Source of the DNA: a virus
Length of the DNA stretch: 54,972 bases
Strand: one strand, 5' to 3'
Virus record (IMG/VR): IMGVR_UViG_3300023179_008764
Location: 1 to 54,972 of that record
Positions 23,406 through 32,716 of the stretch are shown here, piece after piece (within the stretch, counting starts at the first letter, position 1; the number at the start of each line of letters is the position of its first letter). Position numbers and translations under genes: made by a program. The notes beneath the pieces are model-generated. The model did not search any database. It was not told the DNA's origin and was given only the letters and a program-made list of their open reading frames with translations.

Positions 23406-25035
23406 AAACTATTCTATCTATAAAATATTTAGGAAGTTTATCTTTAGACCTTTTTAATGTACTAACGATGTTTCCATCTAAAATGTACGTGGTAGAAAAA
23501 TCTTGCTTACTTCTTGTAGCTCTTCCACATGCTTGTACTAATGCGTTTAACATTTTATTTTCATACCAATTCTTATCTTCATCAAACAATTTTTTAATAT
23601 GCTTTGATGATAGCGGTGGAAAAGGTAGTTTAATAATAATTTGAAATCGAGCTAAATGATCTTTTAGATCTACACCAAATGCAAGGGAAGGTGAAACGAG
23701 TATGGTAGGAAAATCTGTCTCATAGTGTTCTTTTAAAATATCTTCATTATTTGCTAAATCATTTCGAAACAAAAATCGTTTATTATTTGATAATTTATTT
23801 TGAATAAAATTAGTTATATCACGCGAGTGAGTATGTATAATACCTTTTTCAGTTTTATGGTGCTCAATAATAGTTTTAATCTGATCACATATTAAAGGTA
23901 ATGTATTGGTTAAATTTTTATAATTAAGTTTATTTTTTGATGATACGTAAATGGGTGATTTTGCAGGATCAAACCCACTCTCACCTTCTACGTACTCATA
24001 ATCAGTAATTCCTAAAGTTTTAGCAAAATTTTTATGATCAATAATCGTAGCCGACATAAGCAAGATATTATCTGCATAATCAAAAACAAATTTTGTTAGT
24101 TTATTAGCACGTAGAGGTGTAAATGTAACTTTCTTTGAATCTTTGTCTATTACAAATTCGCAATCTTTCCATAAACCATCAACAGTAGAAAGCGAATTAT
24201 GAAGATTCTTTAAATATTGTAATTTTATCTTTTCTGGTTGAGAAAGTGTTCTTTGTTTTTTGTTAACACGATTTATTAATGAGTTTATTTGTTCACTTAC
24301 ATTAAAGATTAAATCATATATCCATGCACGAATTTTATCTCTATCCTCATGTAAAAGAAGTTTGTGAGTTATATTATACGCTTTTAACCTGTCATAATTT
24401 ACTTCTGCAGAAAATTGTTTAATTAGCTCATCTTCTAATTCTGATGCTTCGTCACAAATAATAAAGTTTTTTCTTTTTACATGGCTCGGTAAAGCTAAAA
24501 ACATTTTATAATTTAGTACCGCAAATTTTGACAATACAGCATTATTTCTGGAATTGTAATAAGGACAGCGATTTTTTTCCCAACACTCATCTCTTATTTT
24601 TGAAACCAATACACAGGGAGCTGTTTCTACGTCAAAATTTTGATCAACATCGCATACGTAATTAGATTTACCTTTTAATATATCTGTATCGGGAAAAAGT
24701 TTTAAATATTGGTCCTGAAGTGATTTTGTTATAGTTAATGCAAAAGTCCCAAATGGTGGCTCTGATAAACAGTCTACTTCATTTATGTAATTGCCAAAAT
24801 AATCTTGTTTGTATGCGGCATATGTGTAGATGTTCTCTGCAAATTTATGTGAAGGACCAGAACTTATACCGGACAATGTTTTAGCTAAAAAACTTTTACC
24901 TGTACCGGTAGGTGCACAACAAATGACAAATTTTTTACCACTATTAAAAGCACGCTCTATATTTTTAATAAGCTTTGCTTGCTGTGTGCTCGGTTCATAT
25001 TCTTTTGGAAAATGATTTAAATATCTACTAAACAC
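23404..25035 (-). CDS. DinG/XPD-like superfamily 2 helicase with Fe-S cysteines
   Basis: 543 residues. Walker A APTGTGKS (41-48), motif II ICDEASE (DEAS in place of DEAH, 193-199), LLMSATI, IIHTHSR, SPSLAFGVDL and the motif VI QACGRATRS. Cys128, Cys141, Cys151 and Cys157 lie between motifs Ia and II as in DinG/XPD helicases that carry a 4Fe-4S cluster. A 5'-3' DNA helicase role in replication, recombination or removal of DNA-RNA hybrids is expected. Starts with GTG. Confidence 0.85.
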   Translation of the reverse strand: MFSRYLNHFPKEYEPSTQQAKLIKNIERAFNSGKKFVICCAPTGTGKSFLAKTLSGISSGPSHKFAENIYTYAAYKQDYFGNYINEVDCLSEPPFGTFALTITKSLQDQYLKLFPDTDILKGKSNYVCDVDQNFDVETAPCVLVSKIRDECWEKNRCPYYNSRNNAVLSKFAVLNYKMFLALPSHVKRKNFIICDEASELEDELIKQFSAEVNYDRLKAYNITHKLLLHEDRDKIRAWIYDLIFNVSEQINSLINRVNKKQRTLSQPEKIKLQYLKNLHNSLSTVDGLWKDCEFVIDKDSKKVTFTPLRANKLTKFVFDYADNILLMSATIIDHKNFAKTLGITDYEYVEGESGFDPAKSPIYVSSKNKLNYKNLTNTLPLICDQIKTIIEHHKTEKGIIHTHSRDITNFIQNKLSNNKRFLFRNDLANNEDILKEHYETDFPTILVSPSLAFGVDLKDHLARFQIIIKLPFPPLSSKHIKKLFDEDKNWYENKMLNALVQACGRATRSKQDFSTTYILDGNIVSTLKRSKDKLPKYFIDRIV

Positions 25036-25042
25036 AAACTAT

Positions 25043-25048
25043 ATTATA
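25043..25048 (-). promoter_or_regulatory. -10 box for the helicase gene
   Basis: TATAAT on the - strand seven bases before the GTG at 25035. Confidence 0.45.
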
Positions 25049-25053
25049 GTATA

Positions 25054-25401
25054 TTAAATTGGCTTTACAAATACTTTTTTATTAAACAATTTTGACGGCT
25101 TTCCAATATTAATTTTTTTGTATTTCTCGTAAAGCTCGCCATTATACCTACAAAATGAATCTACTGTATAATCAAAAAGTAAATTATCATCTTTTGTCGT
25201 AAAAGAAAAGGGATATGGTATTTCGTAAATAATTTTTTTATTCTTTTTTTCTTCCGAAACAATAGTAAAAATACAGAAAAAATCTTTTATACAAAATAAA
25301 ATAAGTTTACCTTTTTTAATAAGTTTAGACTCAAGGTAAAATCCTATATTTTTTTGCAGTAATTTGCTAACTGCCTTTTCAATTAATTCTGCTGATGTCA
25401 T
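25054..25401 (-). CDS. Protein of unknown function
   Basis: 115 residues, very rich in Lys, Phe and Ile, predicted alpha/beta with a central hydrophobic strand pair (GKLILFCIKDFFCIFTIV). Start overlaps the previous stop by four bases. No family recognised. Confidence 0.5.
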   Translation of the reverse strand: MTSAELIEKAVSKLLQKNIGFYLESKLIKKGKLILFCIKDFFCIFTIVSEEKKNKKIIYEIPYPFSFTTKDDNLLFDYTVDSFCRYNGELYEKYKKINIGKPSKLFNKKVFVKPI

Positions 25402-25775
25402 GCGTTCATAAACCTCAATTTATCGTTAGGTGAAAGTAGCGCTAACCTTTCATTAAAAAATTTCCAAAAACTTTCATTAGCGGGAATAGCTTGAATTAAA
25501 TTACACGCAGCCATATTAATACATCTGTAATCCTGCATAAAAATATCCCAAGTAATAAGAACATTACTAGCTGTAGGGTTAAATTTAGGTTGATTAATAG
25601 CTCTACGGTAGTTTAATGCTAAACGCCCCTCAGGGCTCATAAGAAGCTTTAAATTATTTGTACAAAGCATTCTGCGGGTAGGTGCAGATCCAAGCTTAGG
25701 GCGCTTACGCACAAACTTGATCTCAGCTACGTTGCTTAGCAGGATGTTTTTTAACGTGGGAAGCGACACTTTCAT
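25398..25775 (-). CDS. Small SH3-like (WYL_2/DUF2693-type) protein
   Basis: 125 residues. The pattern AEIKFVRKRP, TRRMLCTNN and NVLITWDIFMQDYRCINM resembles the short SH3-like barrel family (WYL_2, DUF2693) common in T4-like phages. The role is unknown, possibly nucleic-acid binding. The chosen ATG overlaps the 3' end of the GroES-like gene by 53 bases; a later start is possible. Confidence 0.5.
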   Translation of the reverse strand: MKVSLPTLKNILLSNVAEIKFVRKRPKLGSAPTRRMLCTNNLKLLMSPEGRLALNYRRAINQPKFNPTASNVLITWDIFMQDYRCINMAACNLIQAIPANESFWKFFNERLALLSPNDKLRFMNA

Positions 25776-26178
25776 TATCGTTTCTTATTGAGCATATTCC
25801 AAATATTCTTTGCTCGTTTAAAAAGAGACCTTTCTTTAAATTTCCATAACCGTCAATATCTAAGTTTGCAACTGGTACACCGAGATTATTAGGGAAACAA
25901 ACATGATCTCCTTTCTTAACATACTTTGCAGTTGGTCCACAAAGTATTACTTCACCAATACGCCACGCTTTTGTATCTGCATTAATCGGAATAACAATTC
26001 CATTTCGTACAATAGAAGACCCATCTTCTGTTTCATCTACATATTTAACTAGTAAAACATCATCTAAAACTGCATTAAGATTATAACCATAAAAAACAGA
26101 ATTAAACGAATTCTTAGGTAGTTCAGATAAATCAATTAAACTTTTATGTACCGGTAATAAATCTATATTGGCTGACAT
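25723..26178 (-). CDS. GroES-like co-chaperonin (gp31-like)
   Basis: 151 residues. VLDDVLLVKYV (38-48) begins the GroES-type barrel, and IGEVILCGPTAKYVKKGDHVCFPN (about 72-96) is the classic GroES second half. T4 gp31 replaces GroES so that GroEL can fold gp23, and the same role is likely here. The mobile loop region (about 50-62, ETEDGSSIVRNG) is longer than in bacterial GroES, as in gp31. Confidence 0.75.
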   Translation of the reverse strand: MSANIDLLPVHKSLIDLSELPKNSFNSVFYGYNLNAVLDDVLLVKYVDETEDGSSIVRNGIVIPINADTKAWRIGEVILCGPTAKYVKKGDHVCFPNNLGVPVANLDIDGYGNLKKGLFLNEQRIFGICSIRNDNESVASHVKKHPAKQRS

Positions 26179-26193
26179 GTTAAATAGATTTAA

Positions 26194-26568
26194 TTACTTC
26201 TTAAGATAGTTCAACTTAGAGATATAATCGAGTATTTCTCTTTGTGAAAGTTCTTTGTTTTTAGCTATAAGAGAAACAGTGTCAAGTTCTTTGTCGTCTT
26301 TATTTTCTTTTATTTTTTTAATATAATTTATCTTCTTTGCAGGTACTTTAGGAAACAAAGCCATAAACAAAGAATATAAATCTTTTTTATTGTCAAAAAC
26401 GCCTAGGTATTTGTTAATTATATTTGATGTCAACGCCACCTGAGAGGAATACATACTTAGCCAGCGGTTTACAAGAAAAGGAATAAAGTCTCCTTCTTCG
26501 TCTACCGTATTAAAACAAGTTTGTTTTTTTGTAAATAAAATATCTTTAATGACGTCAAAAATGGTCAT
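26194..26568 (-). CDS. 62: Clamp-loader small subunit, gp62-like
   Basis: 124 residues. FDVIKDILFTKK at the start and FIPFLVNRWLSMYSSQVAL (29-47) match the N-terminal collar pattern of gp62 in marine T4-like phages, as does the AKKINYIKK segment. It would work with gp44 (not in the window) to load the gp45 clamp. Shorter than T4 gp62 (187 residues). The start overlaps the next gene's stop by one base. Confidence 0.6.
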   Translation of the reverse strand: MTIFDVIKDILFTKKQTCFNTVDEEGDFIPFLVNRWLSMYSSQVALTSNIINKYLGVFDNKKDLYSLFMALFPKVPAKKINYIKKIKENKDDKELDTVSLIAKNKELSQREILDYISKLNYLKK

Positions 26569-27152
26569 TAACTAATAACCTTTGATGTAGCAATAAAGAT
26601 ATCATCGTTCAATTCATAAAATAACTTTATTACATCGCTCATAAATTGGGTTGCTTGCTCATTTGTCAAATTTGTTGAAAAAGCAAACGCAGGAGCTTTT
26701 TTACCTGCGGTAATATTAATACCCGTATGGCCTAACGCGACATTATTTTTAGAATATGTAATGCTTACGCTACACTTTCCCTTAGGCTGTGTAATACCGC
26801 CTTGTGAGTGTTCCTTATGCACAATAAGATCATCACCATCAACCTCAATAGGCGCCTTTAAATATTGAGTACTAAGAATATTAGCAATTTGTGTATTAAA
26901 TAGCCTTTGCCACGCCACTGCACCAAAAGGATCTAACATAGGTATTTCCCATAAAAAGTTAATAGCGTCATCACTATAAATGTAATCATTATTAAGAACA
27001 TCTTCACTATCTATCATACCTTCAAGCTCAACCTTCATCGGAGCTCTAAATGCAACAATATTACCAATAGGGAGTGTCTTTTCTCTAAAAAATTTATATG
27101 CAAATCTTGCATGTAACAGTTTACCGTCGTATATATTTTGCTCAATAATCAT
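26568..27152 (-). CDS. DUF366-like protein
   Basis: 194 residues. YDGKLLHARFAYKFF, IVAFRAPMKVELEGMIDSEDV (32-52), DDLIVHK, CSVSITYSKNNVALGHTGINI (about 132-152) follow the order I recall for DUF366 proteins (archaea and cyanobacteria, function unknown). No catalytic motif can be named. It lies between replication genes and the glycosyltransferases with its own TATAAT box. Confidence 0.5.
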   Translation of the reverse strand: MIIEQNIYDGKLLHARFAYKFFREKTLPIGNIVAFRAPMKVELEGMIDSEDVLNNDYIYSDDAINFLWEIPMLDPFGAVAWQRLFNTQIANILSTQYLKAPIEVDGDDLIVHKEHSQGGITQPKGKCSVSITYSKNNVALGHTGINITAGKKAPAFAFSTNLTNEQATQFMSDVIKLFYELNDDIFIATSKVIS

Positions 27153-27158
27153 AAAAAC

Positions 27159-27164
27159 ATTATA
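27159..27164 (-). promoter_or_regulatory. -10 box
   Basis: TATAAT on the - strand, six bases before the ATG at 27152. Confidence 0.45.
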
Positions 27165-27166
27165 TA

Positions 27167-28015
27167 TTATAATTTGTAGGATTCAAGAATTTTTAAAACT
27201 TGTTCAGACATTTTTTCTAGAGTAAAATAATTTTTATATACTTCTTTTCCTGTTTTTAGCATAGATTCTTTTTTGTCAGAAGAAATAGATTTAAGTATTG
27301 TTTTAATATTTTTTATGTCTTTACGCTCAATTAATACACAAAATTCACTCCAATTAACGTATTGTTTAAAAGGTAACCATTCTCTATCGTAAACATATAC
27401 TGGAATAGAGTTTAACTGAAACGTCTCATAAAGCCTAAAACTCGACGGCCCATACCCCCTAGGGCATAATGTAAATTCTGATTTAGCTGTAGTTGTAATA
27501 AAATTATTAAATTGCTCTTTAGATATCACCCTACTCCATTCAGACACATCCAATTTAAAATCACTATCATTTTTAAAAAAATCATAAATGTTTCTTCTGA
27601 TTTTATGCGTTAATGTACCTACAAACGAGCAAAAATATTCTTTTTGTAAGAGCGGTCTTTCTTCTAATGATGAGCATATTAATGGGAGTGGAATGCCTTT
27701 TCCATTACCACCAGCTTCAAAGCTAATTGTGTTTTGAGGTAAAATTTCTGCTACTGCATCATCCTGCTGCGATACGCAAAAATAATTTCCTTCTGGTAAA
27801 GCATTTAAATAGGGTTGAATTAAATGGCGATTTTCATTTTGGTTGTAAACGGCTGTCCAAAAAACAGGAATTAGTGTAAAGCTAGTTTGTTTAAAGCGTG
27901 CTTTATTTTTAAGATAAAATTCATAAAAATATTCTTCTAAATATAACCCTTTGTGGTAGGGTGGATAGGTAGGGTATCTTGCAGGTACCCTTAAATTTTT
28001 AAAATCGTAAGTCAT
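27167..28015 (-). CDS. Exostosin/GT47-like glycosyltransferase
   Basis: 282 residues. The segment FTLCPRGYGPSSFRLYETFQ (181-200) followed by IPVYV is the exostosin C-terminal sugar-nucleotide motif. The acceptor is unknown. Last gene in a five-gene glycosyltransferase cluster, overlapping the previous stop by four bases. Confidence 0.8.
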   Translation of the reverse strand: MTYDFKNLRVPARYPTYPPYHKGLYLEEYFYEFYLKNKARFKQTSFTLIPVFWTAVYNQNENRHLIQPYLNALPEGNYFCVSQQDDAVAEILPQNTISFEAGGNGKGIPLPLICSSLEERPLLQKEYFCSFVGTLTHKIRRNIYDFFKNDSDFKLDVSEWSRVISKEQFNNFITTTAKSEFTLCPRGYGPSSFRLYETFQLNSIPVYVYDREWLPFKQYVNWSEFCVLIERKDIKNIKTILKSISSDKKESMLKTGKEVYKNYFTLEKMSEQVLKILESYKL

Positions 28016-28665
28016 TTTTTTAGATTATTTTTTATCATTTTTAATAAAGCTAGTTTGTTTTTTGTCCCTTCTACATAGTTTGCGTGATGTAATAAAATAT
28101 TTTTTGGCGGAATAATGTTTGTATAATTGTCCCACACAAAAGTGCCGTTAGGGTTTTCAAAAAAATTACCTACTGTAAAGTATTTTTCTTTATTAAGTAA
28201 TCCGCTATTTAAATAGGGTCTAAAATAATTTAATGCTGCCTGGTCATTGACTAATGTTCGAAAATTAAGTCTTATTTTTTCCCATAGCGTTTTTGTCTTT
28301 TCATTAGCTTTGCAGGCAAAAAATCCCGCACATAAACTACCTCTGTCCTCCTGACATACTATATCTTTATCTTTAATTTGATTCGTAATATCCTCTAAAA
28401 AAGGTGAAAAGAACTGAACGTCACAATCTGAAAATATAAACCAATCACCCCAATTTTCTTCTATAGCGGCTAATATTACAGATATCTTATAATTCATTGT
28501 ATCTAGCCAGCCCGGTGACATAAACATCCCCTCTGACGTGGTTTGATCGTGATAGAGTACTCTAAGCTTAAGATCTGATTTACTGTAGATTTTTCTTAAA
28601 GTAGGCAGAAAAAAATCATTATAAAGCTCTTTATGACTATCGCTATAGTGCGAATATAATACCAT
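28012..28665 (-). CDS. Nucleotide-sugar transferase-like protein (GT-A, DxD)
   Basis: 217 residues. FIFSDCDVQFF (77-87) holds the DxD metal site (Asp80, Asp82), and a glycine/Cys-rich GSLCAGFFACK follows near residue 109, as in GT77-type and related GT-A enzymes. No membrane segment. Donor and acceptor are not deducible. Confidence 0.75.
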   Translation of the reverse strand: MVLYSHYSDSHKELYNDFFLPTLRKIYSKSDLKLRVLYHDQTTSEGMFMSPGWLDTMNYKISVILAAIEENWGDWFIFSDCDVQFFSPFLEDITNQIKDKDIVCQEDRGSLCAGFFACKANEKTKTLWEKIRLNFRTLVNDQAALNYFRPYLNSGLLNKEKYFTVGNFFENPNGTFVWDNYTNIIPPKNILLHHANYVEGTKNKLALLKMIKNNLKK

Positions 28666-28671
28666 CCGTAT

Positions 28672-28677
28672 ATTATA
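28672..28677 (-). promoter_or_regulatory. -10 box
   Basis: TATAAT on the - strand six bases before the ATG at 28665; it overlaps the stop codon of the gene upstream. Confidence 0.4.
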
Positions 28678-29431
28678 CTAAATGCTTTTTGTGTTGCAAC
28701 AGTTTTCGCATTAAATGTAGTTCTTTTAATCTTGTATCTCTAACAGTACTATTATAATAAAAACATTTAAATAATCGTTTATTAAGACATGCAATCTTTA
28801 CTAAATTTTGTTTAAGAAATTGACTACGCAAATAAAGATCACCTTCATTCTTTGTGCGTAATTCTGAGTATGTTTTGTCGCATAACTCCAAAAGAAAATT
28901 TATCTTAGCTACATACGGTCTGTTAATTATGTCTAATAAATTCGTATCTCTAAATACGGATGTAGGGTATAGAGACAATATTAAATTTTTTGAGATGTGA
29001 TGGGTTTTTTGAGCATTATGATTTATTTCACCTGATTTAATGCATAATGATAAAAAAGTGATATCTTTATTTTTCTTATATAATTCTAACACTTCATCTA
29101 TAAATTTTGTATTTTTTGTTACACATGCAGCATCGTCAGGCAAATAAACAATATCTGTAAATCCCTCTTCTTGTAATTTTAACAAATGAGAAGTGAAAAC
29201 TAAATTAAATGATTCAGCTTTATATAACAAAAATTCTACGTTTTTTAAATTTTTTTTAATTTTTAAAGCAACATTTCTGCAATATTCTCTATCTAATACA
29301 TTATGAAAACAAAAAAATCTTTTGTTTAGTTTATTTAAAAAATAAGCTAATGAAGCGTCTTGGGAGTAAAAATTTGAAACCTCTTCTCTACCTGTTGTAT
29401 GGGTAGGCGTAAAATTAGCTAACTTTTTCAA
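28673..29431 (-). CDS. Putative GT-A-fold glycosyltransferase
   Basis: 252 residues. DIVYLPDDAACV (93-104) has the DD metal-binding pattern of GT-A enzymes, and the general layout (N-terminal Rossmann-like part, helical basic C-terminus) matches its neighbours. The assignment rests on that motif and on context. Overlaps the upstream gene by 17 bases. Confidence 0.6.
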   Translation of the reverse strand: MKKLANFTPTHTTGREEVSNFYSQDASLAYFLNKLNKRFFCFHNVLDREYCRNVALKIKKNLKNVEFLLYKAESFNLVFTSHLLKLQEEGFTDIVYLPDDAACVTKNTKFIDEVLELYKKNKDITFLSLCIKSGEINHNAQKTHHISKNLILSLYPTSVFRDTNLLDIINRPYVAKINFLLELCDKTYSELRTKNEGDLYLRSQFLKQNLVKIACLNKRLFKCFYYNSTVRDTRLKELHLMRKLLQHKKHLV

Positions 29432-30182
29432 TAGTACCTCCTCGAGTATCTACTTTTGACCAATCGGGTTTCATATTTAAATATTTACTTAATCTATTAA
29501 CTGCGTCTATACGGTCATCTACTAGATCATACCATAATTTATCGCTTATTTTGTCGTGATTATCTGAGAGCATTCTATCTGCAGTGTTATCTTTCTTACG
29601 ACCACCATAAACCCAGTGATTATGTTGAATATGAATATCTCTTCTATATTTTACGCGTTTAAAAGTATTAAACGTTTGATACATCCATTGATCTGACCAG
29701 TTAATTAAAAACTCTTCTTTTGTAAGGTATCCTAATGTTTCGTAATATTTTCTATGTAAAAAAGCGTTAACACAAATCTCATCTACCTCGCGATGGCCGT
29801 CATAACAATGAACCAGCTTAATATTATCTTTAGGGCAATTGTTTGCATTAAATTCTTCTAAGATCTTTTCATCCCAATTAGACGTCTTAAAAATCATATC
29901 ATCACCTATGTAGCCAAATATTTCAGCTTCTGTGTTTTTAGCGAGTATATTCCATATACGATTAATACCAATAAACTTGCCATTATTTTTAATATCAACA
30001 ATACGTACACAAGGAATAGCTGCAGCTATTTTGTAAGTAATTTCTCTGGTAGGATCATCCTCATCGATACCAAATACGATTTCAACATTATTAATATCCT
30101 TTACGGTAGTAATAATGGAACTGATTAACGTTAATTTAAGATTTAACCGCTCTCTGCTTGGAATTAGAAGACTTATTTTCAT
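29415..30182 (-). CDS. GT2-family glycosyltransferase
   Basis: 255 residues. A canonical GT2 start (ISLLIPSRERLNLKLTL), FGIDEDDP at 37-44 and FGYIGDDMIF (89-98) with the DD metal site. The C-terminal HNHWVYGGRKKDNTADR region is a probable acceptor-side motif. Its start lies 47 bases inside the upstream gene. Confidence 0.8.
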   Translation of the reverse strand: MKISLLIPSRERLNLKLTLISSIITTVKDINNVEIVFGIDEDDPTREITYKIAAAIPCVRIVDIKNNGKFIGINRIWNILAKNTEAEIFGYIGDDMIFKTSNWDEKILEEFNANNCPKDNIKLVHCYDGHREVDEICVNAFLHRKYYETLGYLTKEEFLINWSDQWMYQTFNTFKRVKYRRDIHIQHNHWVYGGRKKDNTADRMLSDNHDKISDKLWYDLVDDRIDAVNRLSKYLNMKPDWSKVDTRGGTIEKVS

Positions 30183-30993
30183 ATTTCTTTCTTATTTTCT
30201 TAAGAATTTTTAACACCTCATCTTTTGAGGTATCAGGCACTGCGTTTTGCCAAGCCGGTTGAAACCCGTGCTTGTTTTGAAACAATCTAGCCCCATTAAC
30301 AATATTTTGTTTCCAATCAGCTCTAGGTCTAATTGAACTGCTATATTCCGAACACTCTACTTCTTCTAGGTATTCATAACTTTTTTCTATATCAGGAAAA
30401 TTCCAATAAGGCGTTCCGTACCCTGCTTTAAAGATCCGATAATCATGATCTACATGCTCAAAAGCGTTAGTATATTCCTCATCTAATAACCCTACCTCTT
30501 TTAAAACATTTTTAGAATAATAACAAAAAGCCCCAACGCTATGTGCATTAATAGCTATTTTTACTGCACCGTAATCCACGACATATCTTGGTGATGGTGT
30601 ACCTTTCGAAACATTACCGCGATTAGCTGGCCCATGATAACCAAAATTAAAATGCTGTATACCGGTAATATTTCTAGCTTTTATATACTCATTAAAAATT
30701 TCGGGATTCTTTACTACTATATCATCCTCTACTATAAAAATATGATCGCAATCTTCTTCAAGTAAATATCTTAAAAGTATGTTTTTTGATTTACCAACCC
30801 CCAAGTTAACTTTATTATGAAAATATTCAAAATTCTTTTCTTTTTTAAGTTTATCAATATCTGCAAAATCTGAACCATCATTGACTACCGCTAATGTATA
30901 CTCTTTAGGAATTGATCTAAAAGACTTTATAAAGAAACTAGGCCTATTACATGTAACTATACCAACACCAATTTTATTGCTATTTACACTCAT
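30136..30993 (-). CDS. GT2-family glycosyltransferase
   Basis: 285 residues. GVGIVTCNRPSFF (9-21), VVNDGS (37-41), and FIVEDDIVVK (86-95) with the ExD/DD metal site. FEHVDHDYRIFKAG near residue 194 fits the catalytic base region. First gene of the cluster, with AT-rich divergent promoter region shared with the + strand fibre-like gene. Confidence 0.85.
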   Translation of the reverse strand: MSVNSNKIGVGIVTCNRPSFFIKSFRSIPKEYTLAVVNDGSDFADIDKLKKEKNFEYFHNKVNLGVGKSKNILLRYLLEEDCDHIFIVEDDIVVKNPEIFNEYIKARNITGIQHFNFGYHGPANRGNVSKGTPSPRYVVDYGAVKIAINAHSVGAFCYYSKNVLKEVGLLDEEYTNAFEHVDHDYRIFKAGYGTPYWNFPDIEKSYEYLEEVECSEYSSSIRPRADWKQNIVNGARLFQNKHGFQPAWQNAVPDTSKDEVLKILKKIRKKYENKSSNSKQRAVKS

Positions 30994-31010
30994 TGATTTA
31001 TATATTTTAA

Positions 31011-31018
31011 TATAAATA
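31011..31018 (+). promoter_or_regulatory. Late-type promoter box
   Basis: Perfect TATAAATA six bases before the ATG at 31025. Confidence 0.7.
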
Positions 31019-31024
31019 TAATAA

Positions 31025-31762
31025 ATGGCAATTAATACTACAAACAGTAATTTCGTTAATATAAACAGCCTTCCGCAAACGCAAGAAGCTATGGATGGTG
31101 ATTTATTAATTATTCAAACGGAAAACGGTACGCAAACAATAGACTTTACTAATTTAAATGTTGTAAAGACTGATGCAGCTGGTAATGCTACTATTGTAGG
31201 CAACTTAACTGGAAATAATGCTAAATTTGAAACACTTACAGCTAGTGTTGTAGGTGGTTCATCATTTTCTGCGAATAGTAAAGAGGGGTTTACAGCAGTT
31301 CAAGGTTATTATAATTTTTTTACTGTAGAAGCTGGTATTGTTACTAGCGCAGTTCAGACAACCCCTTCCCCGGAATATACTAATTTAACTAGTACATTTC
31401 TACCGGCTATGACAAGCTGGCAAAATTCTGTTTATAAAAGAATAGTAGATTACAATAGTTATATTACAGTTTTAGCAGGTGAAACCTACGCTACAGTAAG
31501 TATACCAAATTTTTACGTTACATACCCCGATGTAGGTGATACTGATCTTAAAATGTGGCATGTAATAATATTTTGTAATAACCCGCTACTTTACAACAAC
31601 ACAACAAGCCCTATCTCTGGATTACCTTATGCATCGGCTGAAGATAGCGCAGTAAACACCACATTAACAAAAGACGGAAGCAATCTTAATTTTAGACTTA
31701 ATACAGGCGTTAAGGTACCGCAAAATACAGCATTTTACTACCGAATACTTTACACTTATTGA
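31025..31762 (+). CDS. Probable virion fibre or appendage protein
   Basis: 245 residues. The N-terminus (MDGDLLIIQTENGTQTIDFTNL) and the following GNATIVGNLTGNNAKFETL repeat-like strands resemble phage fibre modules; the rest is a beta-rich, Asn/Thr-rich globular domain with no Cys pair. The perfect late box and composition support a structural role. It abuts the glycosyltransferase cluster, so it may be a glycosylated protein. Ends 7 bases inside a convergent gene. Confidence 0.65.
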   Translation: MAINTTNSNFVNINSLPQTQEAMDGDLLIIQTENGTQTIDFTNLNVVKTDAAGNATIVGNLTGNNAKFETLTASVVGGSSFSANSKEGFTAVQGYYNFFTVEAGIVTSAVQTTPSPEYTNLTSTFLPAMTSWQNSVYKRIVDYNSYITVLAGETYATVSIPNFYVTYPDVGDTDLKMWHVIIFCNNPLLYNNTTSPISGLPYASAEDSAVNTTLTKDGSNLNFRLNTGVKVPQNTAFYYRILYTY

Positions 31763-31971
31763 ACGTGAAATAAAAGAGCTTTATTAATACGAGCTAAAGC
31801 TTTACGAGGATGATGACCTTCATCAATTAACCTTTTATATTCGTTTTTAAAAGCTTTTACAAAATCTTCAGATAATTTAAAATTTTTTGGATAAAATTCT
31901 CTTTTTACTGTACGAATACTTCTAAAATTTTCTAGTAATGATTCGTACTTTTTGTTAAAGTCTGCCTTCAT
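31756..31971 (-). CDS. Small basic protein of unknown function
   Basis: 71 residues from the ATG at 31971, chosen over upstream in-frame ATGs because of the ATTAAATA box five bases away and because it then starts just after the kinase stop. Helical, Lys/Arg-rich, starting MKADFNKKYESLLEN. No family recognised. Confidence 0.55.
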   Translation of the reverse strand: MKADFNKKYESLLENFRSIRTVKREFYPKNFKLSEDFVKAFKNEYKRLIDEGHHPRKALARINKALLFHVQ

Positions 31972-31975
31972 ACTA

Positions 31976-32716
31976 TTATTTAATCCCGCGGATAATTTGA
32001 TTCTTAAATTTTTGCTCTTCTTGTTCATCATAAAGTGCACGCTTTTGTGCTCTAAGAAGAGTTTCCATCTGGTTTAAATTTTCAGGATTTAACACACTAG
32101 AATCATTATCTATTACACTACCATCTTTATTAATGTATAGCTTTATAATTTCGACACGTTCTTCTGGAGTACCAAAGACTTCTATCATCGGAGGCCTATC
32201 ATCTTTTGCCATAAAAGGGCAAACACCTTTACTCATTAAATTGTAAGATATTGCTTTAAAAATATTATCAATTTCTTTAATAAACGTTTCGTCTATTTCT
32301 CTATTCTCTTTTAGTTCAACCTTTACCGGAGCCGCCTTTGTAATAGGTATAAAGAAAATTATATCAATTGCTTTCATGCTTTCTTGTACAAGAGGAATAC
32401 ATTTATTAATAAATTCCTTATCAATATCAGATGACTTTTTATCCTCAGCCCATAATGAATAAACCAAATTGTCTAAAGGGCATCTATCAAAAATAATATT
32501 ATCTGTTTTATCAGTTTTTTGAATATCATCAATAAGACAGTTAAGAATTTTCCATTGACTTTCTTGATCTACAAACTTATTAATTTTTAATTTATCATTT
32601 TTTAAAGCTTTGCGGTATGATTCTTCCGATCTTTTATAATTTGGCCAATTTTTTAAAAAATCATTTACTAAGGTAGACTTACCTTGACATGCTGTGCCTG
32701 AAATTGCTATTCTCAT
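31976..32716 (-). CDS. P-loop kinase-like NTPase (AAA_28 type)
   Basis: 246 residues. Walker A GTACQGKST (7-15), IIFDRCPLDNLVY (about 77-89) with the DR motif, and IDIIFFIPI as Walker B strand. It is a paralogue-like relative of the kinase in the base-modification operon, although the two are not close in sequence. The C-terminal 50 residues are charged and helical. Downstream of queE and a coupled 54-residue gene, so a role in nucleotide supply is possible. The substrate is unknown. Confidence 0.65.
   Translation of the reverse strand: MRIAISGTACQGKSTLVNDFLKNWPNYKRSEESYRKALKNDKLKINKFVDQESQWKILNCLIDDIQKTDKTDNIIFDRCPLDNLVYSLWAEDKKSSDIDKEFINKCIPLVQESMKAIDIIFFIPITKAAPVKVELKENREIDETFIKEIDNIFKAISYNLMSKGVCPFMAKDDRPPMIEVFGTPEERVEIIKLYINKDGSVIDNDSSVLNPENLNQMETLLRAQKRALYDEQEEQKFKNQIIRGIK
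31977..31984 (-). promoter_or_regulatory. Late-type promoter box (variant)
   Basis: ATTAAATA on the - strand five bases before the ATG at 31971, overlapping the kinase stop codon. Confidence 0.4.
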
